Positions 7,977-16,298 of a stretch of 55,185 bases of DNA are shown piece after piece (position 1 is the stretch's first letter; each line of letters opens with the position of its first letter). The notes under the pieces were generated by a model. It saw nothing but the letters and a program-made list of their open reading frames with translations. It ran no database searches and was not told where the DNA came from. This stretch comes from Bifidobacterium biavatii DSM 23969 (lineage in GTDB: Bacteria > Actinomycetota > Actinomycetes > Actinomycetales > Bifidobacteriaceae). The DNA lies in NCBI RefSeq assembly GCF_000741165.1, contig NZ_JGYN01000027.1, positions 1 to 55,185 on the forward strand. Direction: 5' to 3'. A program made the translations under genes and the position numbers.

Positions 7977-9833
7977 ATGAGCGACATGCAATACTCGTAC
8001 GAAAACGCGATCCGTGAATTCGTGTACATCGAACTGCCGTTCGACGGCGACGCGGACGGGCGCAACGATCTGGTGCGCGCCGACATCATACGCCCGCGCG
8101 AACTCGACGGCACGGCGACAATCCCCGTCATCATGGACCCGAGCCCGTATTATGAGCTGTACGACCGGCACGGCGAGAAATTCGAATACTCGCATCCGGA
8201 GGACAAGTGGAACAGCCCGCTCAAACTGTTCCCGTTCTTCTACGACAACTACTTCGTGCCGCGCGGCTACGCGGTCATCCTGCTCAGCACGTCCGGCACC
8301 GCGCTGTCGGAAGGATTTTGCGACATCGGCGGGCCCAAGGACATCGCCTCCGCGAACGCGGTCGTCGACTGGCTCAACGGGCGCGCGAAAGGCTACATGA
8401 CGCGAGACAGGCGCACTTCGGACAACGAGATGACCGCCTACTGGGCGTCCGGGCTCGTCGGTGCGATCGGCAAATCCTACGACGGCTCCGTGCCTAACGG
8501 CATGGCCGCCACCGGCATCGAGGGTCTGAAGACCATCGTGCCGATCTCCGCGATCTCCAGCCAGTACGACTGGTACCATCCGCACGGCGCGCTGCTCAAC
8601 GGCGACGACGCGGACGGCGGCTGGTTCGAACCTGACAACTTCGCCGTCACCCTGCAATCCACCGCCGACGGCAAGCTGCAGCGGTTCAACACCAAAGGCG
8701 GCTGGCAGCGCCTGCACGACGGGTCCGACAAGGAACATCGCAGCACCAACGAATTCTGGGCCGAACGCGACTATCGCGCGCACGTCGACCGATTCAAGGC
8801 CAGCGTGTTTCTCGTGCACGGCGTCAACGACCTCAACGTGATGATGAACCAGGTCGACACGTACTGGAAGGCGCTGGGGGAGTGCGGCGTGCCGCGCAAG
8901 ATCTGGCTGCACCAGTACGCGCACGACGACCCGTTCGACGTGCGGCACGACATGTGGCTCGAGACGCTGGAACGCTGGTTCGACTACTGGCTCAAAGGCA
9001 TCGACAACGGCATCATGGACGAGCCCGAAGCCTCGATCGAAGACCCGGACGGCAACTGGCACGAATACGTGAGCTGGCCCGTGCCGGGAACCGCGCCGCA
9101 CACGTTCGGCGTGCGTGCGATTGGCGGGGATGATGCCGGTGCCGGCGCCGCCTGCTCGCGGCTCGGCGAGTTGGTTGAAATCAACGATATCGACGACGAT
9201 CGCGATGACGGTCAGAACCAGCCGGTGCCGGCCGACGGCGAGCCGACACGCGTCGCCACGATCAAGGGCGCGCGCATCAAGGAACTCACGACGTACGCCG
9301 AATCGCACGCCGCGCACGACGACCGGCTGCTCGCCGTCAGCGCGCCGCTGGAGCGCGACCGACACATCTCCGGCACGCCGCGGATCAGCCTGCGCGTCAA
9401 GGCCAGCACCGCCGACACGAACCTGTGCGCGTCCATCATCGAATACGGCGAAGGCAACTACGTGCAGGTGAGCGAAGACATCCACGCGCTCGTCGAACTC
9501 AAGGAAAAGCGCCCGCCGGCAGGCGGCACGTCCGACGACGACAAGGCGATCTTCCCCGTGTGCGTGCCGCGCAAGTCGCACGAAATGCAGAACATGGTCA
9601 CGCGCGGCTGGATCGCCACCGCGCACAAGGACTCGTTCGCCGAGTTCACGCCCACGCCGGTCGGCACATGGATGGACGTGACGTTCGACCTGCTCGCCAC
9701 CGACTGGACCGTGCGCGCTGGGCACAGGCTCGCGCTCGCGATCTACAACAATTCCAAGCGTCTCGCCGCCGTGCCGTTGTCGGACTTTACGATCGACCTC
9801 GACTCGGTGCGGCTGACGATACCGATGGCGTGA
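7977..9833 (+). CDS. X-Pro dipeptidyl-peptidase-like hydrolase (CocE/NonD family, S15)
   Basis: 618 aa cytosolic serine hydrolase likely to release X-Pro dipeptides. The catalytic Ser167 is in GKSYDG; the Asp is probably in FLVHGVNDLNV and the His in HQYAHDDPFDV. The C-terminal ~250 residues match the jelly-roll domain of this family (DVTFDLLATDWTVRAGHRLALAIY). The ATG at 7977 follows CGAAAGGAAGA; an ATG eight codons upstream lacks a ribosome site. An acidic insert (~residues 400-425, EINDIDDDRDDG) is unusual. Members differ in specificity (X-Pro peptidase, cocaine esterase, acylases); the neighbours favour X-Pro peptidase. Confidence 0.85.
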   Translation: MSDMQYSYENAIREFVYIELPFDGDADGRNDLVRADIIRPRELDGTATIPVIMDPSPYYELYDRHGEKFEYSHPEDKWNSPLKLFPFFYDNYFVPRGYAVILLSTSGTALSEGFCDIGGPKDIASANAVVDWLNGRAKGYMTRDRRTSDNEMTAYWASGLVGAIGKSYDGSVPNGMAATGIEGLKTIVPISAISSQYDWYHPHGALLNGDDADGGWFEPDNFAVTLQSTADGKLQRFNTKGGWQRLHDGSDKEHRSTNEFWAERDYRAHVDRFKASVFLVHGVNDLNVMMNQVDTYWKALGECGVPRKIWLHQYAHDDPFDVRHDMWLETLERWFDYWLKGIDNGIMDEPEASIEDPDGNWHEYVSWPVPGTAPHTFGVRAIGGDDAGAGAACSRLGELVEINDIDDDRDDGQNQPVPADGEPTRVATIKGARIKELTTYAESHAAHDDRLLAVSAPLERDRHISGTPRISLRVKASTADTNLCASIIEYGEGNYVQVSEDIHALVELKEKRPPAGGTSDDDKAIFPVCVPRKSHEMQNMVTRGWIATAHKDSFAEFTPTPVGTWMDVTFDLLATDWTVRAGHRLALAIYNNSKRLAAVPLSDFTIDLDSVRLTIPMA

Positions 9834-10021
9834 CGGTCGTTTGCGCAGTGTTCGCGCGGCGGTGAGGCGGCGTGTAGCGTTGACGGTTCTGCGGCGTTGG
9901 ACGTTGGTCGTTGCGTGTTGATTGTCGGGCGCCGTTCTTCGCATCGGCTCCCGGCCGGTCGGCGACATGCCCGGCCGGGTTCGCGGGACCGACGTCCACC
10001 TTGCCGCCAATACTGGGACAC

Positions 10022-11119
<1,098 letters not shown>

Positions 11120-11134
11120 TATAGAGCCAATCCT

Positions 11135-11195
11135 GTTGGCACAAATCCAGTGCCAACATGTCAGGACACGCCGGGTTGGCACACGAATTGTGCCA
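11135..11195. promoter_or_regulatory. Pair of dyads with TTGGCAC core after ychF
   Basis: GTTGGCAC (11135-11142) and GTGCCAAC (11150-11157) form a perfect 8-bp dyad around 7 nt. A second dyad, TGGCACA (11177-11183) with TGTGCCA (11189-11195), repeats the core 40 bases on, about four helical turns. Two similar sites on one face of the helix suggest operators, though transcript hairpins are also possible. No cognate regulator is obvious. Confidence 0.4.
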
Positions 11196-11229
11196 CGCCG
11201 CATCGCCTAGTCTGACATGGGCATGAACA

Positions 11230-11270
11230 GGACCCGCTCCCTAAATATGGGGGCGGGTCCTTCTGCTTCT
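11230..11270 (+). terminator. Intrinsic-type terminator upstream of the GNAT gene
   Basis: A 12-bp stem with one G-T pair (GGACCCGCTCCC, 11230-11241; GGGGGCGGGTCC, 11249-11260) closes a 7-nt AT loop and is followed by TTCTGCTTCT. It probably ends the ychF transcript. Confidence 0.7.
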
Positions 11271-11324
11271 GCAGTTCAGTGATAGCATGCAGACTTATTG
11301 ATTTCGGTCAGTGAAAGGAACGAA

Positions 11325-11984
11325 ATGAGCGAAACCATCGAAACCGAACGCCTGCTGCTGCGCCCGTGGAAGGTGAACGATGAGACCGAAGCGGCTTCGC
11401 TATTCCGTTACGCTTCCGACCCTGAAATCGGATTGCTGTGCGGATGGCCGCCTCATACCGGCGTCGAGGGCAGCATGAACGACATCAAGAACATTCTTGC
11501 CGTGGAGAACAACTGGGCTATCACCATCAAAAGCAATGGCGACGGGCCGGTCGGCAGCATCGCGCTCAAACCGGTCAGTCACTACACTGTTGACCCGGTC
11601 GAGTCTGATGATGCACTGAGAAAACAATACGGCGGGTATCTCGGTGATAATGCACTGGAACTCGGCTACTGGATTGGACGCCCGTTCTGGGGCAGGGGCT
11701 TTATGCATGAGGCCTTGAACGCCGTACTCGGATACGCTTTCGGTGCGTTGCATAAGGACGCCGTGTGGGGCGGGCATTACAAGGAGAACACCCAATCCGG
11801 TCGTGTGATGGCTAAATGCGGCATGAACCCGGTATGTGAATCGAATCATGACTACTTCGGCCTCATTGACGAATACCATGATGACGTATTCCGTATCATC
11901 ACCGCCGGCAAATGGGACTTGGAACATGAGGCCATCAAGTATGCGAGCGGCCTTGCACTGAAGATGTTGGAAGAAGCGGAATAA
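11325..11984 (+). CDS. RimJ/RimL-type GNAT acetyltransferase
   Basis: 219 aa, predicted acetyl-CoA-dependent N-acetyltransferase. The N-terminal ETERLLLRPWKVNDETEA and later ALELGYWIGRPFWGRGFMHEAL (acetyl-CoA-binding turn) are typical of the family acting on protein N termini or small amines; the substrate is unknown. GTGAAAGGAACGAA precedes the ATG at 11325. The stop codon abuts a 48-bp direct repeat (11986) that recurs at 15966, so this gene lies at the left border of the mobile insertion rather than inside it. Confidence 0.85.
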   Translation: MSETIETERLLLRPWKVNDETEAASLFRYASDPEIGLLCGWPPHTGVEGSMNDIKNILAVENNWAITIKSNGDGPVGSIALKPVSHYTVDPVESDDALRKQYGGYLGDNALELGYWIGRPFWGRGFMHEALNAVLGYAFGALHKDAVWGGHYKENTQSGRVMAKCGMNPVCESNHDYFGLIDEYHDDVFRIITAGKWDLEHEAIKYASGLALKMLEEAE

Positions 11985-11985
11985 T

Positions 11986-12033
11986 AGAGCTTTCCGGGTT
12001 GTGCGTTGTAAGGAGGCATGGAAGGCTGCTGTT
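11986..12033 (+). repeat. Left copy of 48-bp direct repeat flanking a decayed element
   Basis: Matches 15966-16013 at 42 of 48 positions; all six differences are transitions. It begins one base after the GNAT stop codon. The pair brackets a truncated integrase and accessory genes, as attachment sites would. Each copy contains TAAGGAGGC directly before an ATG (here) or GTG (right copy) that opens a very short reading frame (M/V-E-G-C-C). Confidence 0.65.
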
Positions 12034-12102
12034 GGCAATCAGCCTAGCGTTCGACAATGAACTGGCTGACTGTGCCGTCGGCGAGCGCCAAGGCTGTTGC
12101 GT

Positions 12103-12582
12103 CTATTCTCCGGTCCACGGGATGGGGAATCCGGTTATTTTTGCGAGCGCGTATGCTATTGCGGCGAGTATCAAGGCGGAGATCAGGGTCGTGAAGACGA
12201 AGTCTCCTATTAGGCATGCCTTTCGGAATCGCGGGTGCCGTTGCGAGAAGAGACGCATGCGTTCCCCTCTTGGATGATCTAGGTACATTGACGTTGCGCA
12301 GGCGTTGAACAGTCGCATGAATGGGCAGTATCGCAGCATGCGTAGCACCTGTTCCAGATCGAGGCTGGTGGCGCGGCCGCTTTTCGTTCCTTTATCGACG
12401 GGATTGAGTGGGTCTTCTTCGAGATTGTCTATGGCTACGGAACGGTTCTTGGCGGTTTTCTCGTATTGTTTCGATTCGTCGTCCCGAAGCGTTCCCTGTG
12501 CGTTGTCGTCTCCGTGTTTTCCGCCAAGCGCATCGGTGTCTTGGTCGAGGTATCGCTCCTCGATATCATCGTCTGTTGCCAA
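12103..12582 (-). CDS. Hypothetical protein with C-terminal membrane segment
   Basis: 159 aa, not recognised. The first ~70 residues are very acidic and polar (EERYLDQDTDALGGKHGDD). A middle part, CPFMRLFNACATSMYL, precedes a basic stretch and one or two hydrophobic segments (LIGDFVFTTLISALILAAIAY), so it is probably membrane-anchored. It lies 5 bases after the ImmA/IrrE peptidase gene and is likely cotranscribed with it; a partner or anchor for that peptidase is conceivable but unproven. Confidence 0.6.
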   Translation of the reverse strand: MATDDDIEERYLDQDTDALGGKHGDDNAQGTLRDDESKQYEKTAKNRSVAIDNLEEDPLNPVDKGTKSGRATSLDLEQVLRMLRYCPFMRLFNACATSMYLDHPRGERMRLFSQRHPRFRKACLIGDFVFTTLISALILAAIAYALAKITGFPIPWTGE

Positions 12583-12587
12583 GGCCG

Positions 12588-13094
12588 TCAGTCCTTTTCG
12601 GGAGGGTTCTTCTTGAGTCGTTCGCGGCGTTTGCGCGCGGCGTCGAGGGATACGCCGAATCTTGCGGCGATGTCGATGAGGCTGCGGCCTTCGTGGAGCA
12701 TGTCCATGAACGGCTTTTCCGGCATGAGCAGCGCGCCAGCGAATTCGTCGGCGTAGAACTCGTGCAGGTCGTACCGGCCGGGCTCGCGTCGTTCCACGAA
12801 GGAGAAGTCGTTGTCATCGGACACGTCCACACGTTCCACATAATGGCCTAGCTCATGGGCGAGGGTGAACCTGCGGCGCGTCTCGGTCTCCGATTTCTCG
12901 ACGTAGGCGCGCGCCTGCTCGTTCGGCTTTTTCACGATCATGCCGGACAGCTCGGTAGACAATGACGCCTGATAGGGCATGATTCCCATCGCCTTGCTTA
13001 TGGCTGCGATTTTGACCGGGAAACGTCCGTCCCAATAGTTGTCGAGAACGTCCTGCGCATGCTCCCGAGCGGACTGCCATACCAGTTTCGCCAT
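12588..13094 (-). CDS. ImmA/IrrE-family metallopeptidase
   Basis: About 168 aa zinc peptidase of the family that cleaves repressors of mobile elements (ImmA) or stress regulators (IrrE). The metal motif HELGH (about residues 80-84) is preceded by RRRFTLA and followed by the expected Glu-containing helix (EFYADEFAGALLMPE). The start at 13094 is preferred over the ATG at 13097 because the GGGGAGG site then has a 5-nt spacing. It lies just downstream of the truncated integrase in the same orientation, a standard arrangement in integrative elements. No Xre-type repressor substrate remains nearby, consistent with element decay. Confidence 0.88.
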   Translation of the reverse strand: MAKLVWQSAREHAQDVLDNYWDGRFPVKIAAISKAMGIMPYQASLSTELSGMIVKKPNEQARAYVEKSETETRRRFTLAHELGHYVERVDVSDDNDFSFVERREPGRYDLHEFYADEFAGALLMPEKPFMDMLHEGRSLIDIAARFGVSLDAARKRRERLKKNPPEKD

Positions 13095-13160
13095 CATCGC
13101 CTCCCCACGTGCCTAGCCTCATTAAACACCGAGCGGCACGCGTGCGGCAAGGTTTATCCA

Positions 13161-13196
13161 CTGCGTGAAACGTTCGGTGACACGTGTTTCACGCAG
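13161..13196. promoter_or_regulatory. Perfect 11-bp inverted repeat between integrase fragment and ImmA gene
   Basis: CTGCGTGAAAC (13161-13171) and GTTTCACGCAG (13186-13196) are exact complements separated by 14 nt. They lie between the end of the integrase fragment (13208) and the start of the peptidase gene (13094). No T run follows on the minus strand. An operator of the element is one reading; a terminator of the integrase transcript is the other. Confidence 0.45.
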
Positions 13197-13207
13197 CGGA
13201 GGCGGGG

Positions 13208-13540
13208 TCAGGCGGCCCTTTCGACCACTTCGGCGTCGATGACGTCGGTGTCGTCGCGGAGGTCGGGTATGGCCTGTCCGAGGAGTTTGGCGAGGCTGGC
13301 CGTGTCCCTGTGCGTGTAGTGGTTGGTCATGCTGATGCTGGTGTGGCCCATGATGGCGGTGCGGGCGTCGTCAGGCATGTTGGCCCGTGCGGTCATGCTG
13401 GCGGTCCAGTGGCGGGCGCTGTGGATGGTGACTGGCGGAAGGCCTGCGGCCTTCAACGCTTTGTTCCAGTTGTATCGTTCGGTCGAGCTGCGCACGGGGT
13501 TGCCCTGCGAGTTGGTGAAGATGGTATTTTGGTGTTCGCC
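13208..13540 (-). pseudogene. Tyrosine recombinase (integrase), C-terminal fragment
   Basis: About 111 codons remain of a phage/ICE-type integrase that would normally exceed 350 aa. The open part starts just after a TAG (13543-13541) and reads GEHQNTIFTNSQGNPVRSS, then contains the catalytic HSARHW (HxxR), MGHTSISMTNHY (H/W region and tyrosine nucleophile) and a short tail. The N-terminal arm-binding and core-binding domains are missing, so it should be inactive. It supports reading 11986-16013 as the remnant of an integrative element. Confidence 0.88.
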
Positions 13541-13834
13541 CTAAGAGGTGTTAGGCTGTGAGGCGAGCTTGAAAGCCTGAATCCGCTTTTGCTGGTGGGG
13601 TGGGATTTCCGGCTCGAAGCCGCGTGGCCGGCTGCCGCAGGCATCCGATGGCGCATCCATGAACGCCATCCGCGAGAGCTGGATGTCATCGCCCACTGGC
13701 AGGGCCAGACGGTTTGGTCGGACCGATGTCACAACAGACCTTCGGGTTTAGTCATGCAGAAGACTGTAATTTTTTGACTTCACAGGGATGAAGGGTTAAG
13801 GGTCAAAACGAACATAACCAAGGCCAAAAGCCTC
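13541..13834. other. Unassigned junction sequence
   Basis: No credible gene was found between the truncated integrase and the 5'-incomplete PBECR4-like gene. Both neighbours lose their 5' parts here, so this looks like a deletion or rearrangement junction. A short frame on each strand exists, but neither has a ribosome site or a recognisable motif. Confidence 0.5.
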
Positions 13835-14346
13835 ATGCTCGCATCGGCGCGGGCCGCAATCCCCGCATACTCAAGACTCGTCGGCATGACTACCACGTTC
13901 GTCTGTGAGGATGGCTTCACCCTGCCCGTACGGTGGGAGGCGTCGAACTTTGCCCATCTGTGTGGCCTCGACTACTACACCGACGGCACGCGCACCAGAC
14001 GATACCCGTACGTCAGACTCTACGAACATATGGTATCCGGCAAACGCATCTCCGAACGCCAGCTCTCACCCAACGGCGACCCCAGATGGCTCCCGTACAA
14101 GGCCGAAGCCATCATCGGGGCATTCCACCTCGATAAGGCCCCGAGGTCATCGTGGAATCTGGCAACAGCCGCATCCTCTTCTACGCCGGCAACACCGTAT
14201 GGTGCATCGGCATAGGCCACGATCTCGAACGCGACTACTACTATCCGCAGTCACTCGTACGCAAATCCTACGAAAAAGCCATGAAACCTGGCAGCGCCAT
14301 CCATGTCATCGGCCACATCGAATACCAGCCAACCACAAACAACTAA
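13835..14346 (+). pseudogene. PBECR4-like nuclease-domain protein, frameshifted
   Basis: Two overlapping frames together read as one ~170-aa protein. The first (13835-~14142) has FVCEDGFTLPVRWEASNFAHLCGL; the second (from ~14143) has VIVESGNSRILFYAGN and YYYPQSLVRKSYEKA. This order resembles the PBECR4 group (phage Barnase-EndoU-ColicinE5/D-RelE-like nucleases); the family call is by eye. Joining them needs a -1 shift at a CCCC run (14139-14142). The 5' end also looks incomplete: residues normally preceded by a start are read from ATA/AAC codons upstream of the first ATG. Likely a decayed mobile-element gene, unless the C run is a sequencing error. Confidence 0.6.
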
Positions 14347-14353
14347 ATCAAAA

Positions 14354-14390
14354 GCCCCGGCGCTCGCAGACGAGCGACCGGGGCCTTCTT
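14354..14390. terminator. Bidirectional terminator between PBECR4-like gene and lipoprotein
   Basis: GCCCCGG and CGCTCG (14354-14366) pair with CGAGCG and CCGGGGC (14371-14384) around a 4-nt CAGA loop with one bulged A. CTTCTTCTTG follows on the plus strand, and the left side carries AAAA, which is the T run on the minus strand. It serves two convergent genes. Confidence 0.8.
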
Positions 14391-14409
14391 CTTGTTGCGT
14401 CTCGGTTTT

Positions 14410-14865
14410 TTATTGCTTGCTCATGCGGATGGTCATGGTGGTGCCGAGCATGGACGCCTCGTAGGTGAGTTCCTGCTTGTCGGCTGAATACGCGAAGTCC
14501 TTGGTGTCGTCCTGCGACGTCATGAGCGCGGTCTTCATGGTCTCGGTGTCGCCCTTGCTGGTCCATTTCCAGTCGCCGGCCTCGCTGGGTGCCTCGTAGC
14601 TGCCTTTCCAGTAGAGGCTCTTGGTGTCCTGGCCGACCCAGTTGATCTCGATGGAGTCGCCGCTGATGGTCGCCTCCATCCACGAGTCGTCGCTCTTGGA
14701 GTTGGTCTGCTTCCATGTGCCGGTCAGGTCGGCGGGTTTCGGCTTCTCCTGCTGCTGGGTGGTCGTGCTGCCGTCGTCGTTGCCGGTCGTGGCCGACGTG
14801 GTGCCGCATGCGGCCAGTCCGATCAGCATCGCCGTGGCGGCGAGCAACGCGATGGTTTTCTTCAT
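14410..14865 (-). CDS. Small secreted lipoprotein, function unknown
   Basis: 151 aa. A classic lipoprotein signal (MKKTIALLAATAMLIGLAAC, lipid-modified Cys20) is followed by a Ser/Thr/Gln-rich linker and a compact domain (LTGTWKQTNSKSDDSWMEATISGDSIEINWVGQ) that looks like a small beta-rich fold of the kind seen in phage- and element-encoded lipoproteins. AGAAAGAAGAG precedes the ATG. A surface-exclusion or superinfection role would fit the context but is only an idea. It converges on the shared terminator at 14354. Confidence 0.75.
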   Translation of the reverse strand: MKKTIALLAATAMLIGLAACGTTSATTGNDDGSTTTQQQEKPKPADLTGTWKQTNSKSDDSWMEATISGDSIEINWVGQDTKSLYWKGSYEAPSEAGDWKWTSKGDTETMKTALMTSQDDTKDFAYSADKQELTYEASMLGTTMTIRMSKQ

Positions 14866-15066
14866 GGTGCTCTTCTTTCTTCTATGACCGCACGGTCGTT
14901 CGTGCGGCGAAACCTATATGATTCCGGCTGATTCGCCATCGTTGGCTTTAACCGATCCCGGTTGCGGGCATGCCGTGCTGATTCGGGGAGAAAGAGAACG
15001 ATCCCGCCTGGTTCGCCGCGCATAGACGCTCGCGTGCGGGGTGCTGTCGATGTTCATGTTATCGCC

Positions 15067-15945
15067 TCATTCCCAGTGCAGGGGCTGCATCAGCCTCGTC
15101 GTGTAGTCGGTGTTTGCTTTGAGGAACGTCAGCATCCGGGTCGAATATGAGTCGTCCCGGTTGATCTCGTCCACGAGATACAGCAGCGCTATCAACGCCT
15201 GAGCCACCGATCTGCCCTCGTAGACGAGCGACGGGTATCGTTCGCGCATGTCCTTGGTGACCGGCGGTACGATGACCATTTCGCGATGCCACAGTCTGCT
15301 GTGATGTGAGCATAGATTGCGCAGATAGACCATCGCGTGGATGATCTCGGATGCGGTGCGCAGGTTGGTGCGCACGCCGAGCGACCGGTACAGTTCCTTG
15401 AGTGCTGCCGTATCCCTGTGCAGGCTGAGCATACGCGACACGGTGTCGAACGGCATGGTCTCCACCGCAGCCCATATCGGCACCGGCTCGCCCGCTTTGC
15501 GATAGTGACGGATGCATACCTCGTTTGACATGTCCATCCATTTGCGGATGTTCGCAACCAGTGAAATGCGAAGCTCGACGCCCTTGCGGTTGGTAATCGA
15601 CTCGTATGAATCGATGTCCGCATACGAATACGCACCACCGTTCTGCGCGACGAGATATTCGAAACGAGACCTCACCGTCAACTCGATAAGAGCCGTGCCT
15701 CGCAGGATCATGGGACGCAGTTCGCTGTCCAGTCGATATGGTTCGAGAAAGTCCGAGACGTTGACGTTCGGTTTGAAGTCGTTGTCTCCATGCGCTGGAT
15801 CGTTCTGGAATGCACGGAAATAACCGGACAGCCGGTAGTAGTTGGAATCAAACAAAATCCGGCGCATTGCGTCGTGATCCGGCACGGTCAGGCCCCGTGA
15901 CTCCATGAGCTCGATCATCTCATCCAAGTTCTTCACGGGCTTCAC
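15067..15945 (-). CDS. Abi family (Abi_2/AbiD-F-like) HEPN protein
   Basis: About 292 aa. It matches the abortive-infection Abi_2 family: N-terminal LDEMIELMESRGL and LFDSNYYRLSGYFRAFQ, a central IELTVRSRFEYLVA, and the HEPN signature Rx4H in YLRNLCSHHSRLWHR. HEPN proteins of this type are predicted ribonucleases that block phage growth. GTG at 15945 is favoured because CCGGAGG (15957-15951) then has a 5-nt spacing; the GTG at 15951 overlaps that site. It is the last intact gene before the right copy of the 48-bp repeat, so it is probably cargo of the decayed element. Confidence 0.87.
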   Translation of the reverse strand: MKPVKNLDEMIELMESRGLTVPDHDAMRRILFDSNYYRLSGYFRAFQNDPAHGDNDFKPNVNVSDFLEPYRLDSELRPMILRGTALIELTVRSRFEYLVAQNGGAYSYADIDSYESITNRKGVELRISLVANIRKWMDMSNEVCIRHYRKAGEPVPIWAAVETMPFDTVSRMLSLHRDTAALKELYRSLGVRTNLRTASEIIHAMVYLRNLCSHHSRLWHREMVIVPPVTKDMRERYPSLVYEGRSVAQALIALLYLVDEINRDDSYSTRMLTFLKANTDYTTRLMQPLHWE

Positions 15946-15965
15946 CGACACCTCCGGAAATGAAA

Positions 15966-16013
15966 AGAGCCTCCCGGGTTGCGCACTGTAAGGAGGCGTG
16001 GAAGGCTGCTGTT
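15966..16013 (+). repeat. Right copy of 48-bp direct repeat
   Basis: Partner of 11986-12033 (42/48 identical, all differences transitions). It lies just upstream of the Abi gene. The pair is the best candidate for the attachment-site duplication of the element that carried the now truncated integrase. Confidence 0.65.
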
Positions 16014-16134
16014 AACATCCAATTTAACATCCGGGCCCGACCATGGGTGATTCGCAGCCTCATCATGCTGCCACAGTGCGGGACAATCGCGATGCTGTGC
16101 GACCATTCCCGGCAAAAATGCGACGCAGTCCGGT

Positions 16135-16222
16135 GATGGCGTCGAGTTCAAGTTCAACGTGTCGAAGAAGTAGTTATTGAGCAGTGTGAGGGCCTTGGAA
16201 TTCCAGTGATTCCAAGGCCCTC
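16135..16222 (+). repeat. ychF-tail repeat copy 1 with hairpin
   Basis: 16135-16173 reads as the end of ychF in phase (DGVEFKFNVSKK then TAG). Fifteen bases later comes a perfect 14-bp stem (16188-16201 and 16209-16222) with loop TCCAGTG. The same two parts recur near 17880, 19323, 21121 and 24954. The 354-bp gap between the Abi gene and the HAD gene holds the 48-bp repeat, this repeat and the promoter noted next; 16014-16134 shows nothing recognisable. Confidence 0.75.
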
Positions 16223-16232
16223 GGCTATTTCC

Positions 16233-16241
16233 TGTTATAAT
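16233..16241 (+). promoter_or_regulatory. Extended -10 element for the HAD gene
   Basis: TGTTATAAT (16233-16241) is an ideal extended -10 sequence 58 bases before the HAD start codon and 11 bases after the repeat hairpin. The hairpin thus ends the preceding unit and the promoter starts the next. Confidence 0.55.
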
Positions 16242-16298
16242 TGCCCTTCTTGCCAGACGCGATTATGCGCATCACTGTAATGAACGACCGGGGGTGTT

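Noticed and set aside
13589..13777. 62-aa plus-strand reading frame
   Set aside because: No ribosome site, no recognisable motif, and it lies in a rearrangement junction.
13541..13780. tRNA or tRNA fragment as attachment site (GGCTTCGAGCC with nearby ACCA on the minus strand)
   Set aside because: The T-arm cannot pair properly and no acceptor, D or anticodon arm could be drawn.
13835..14346. Programmed -1 frameshifting in the PBECR4-like gene
   Set aside because: GGCCCCG is not a canonical slippery heptamer; loss of one C is simpler.
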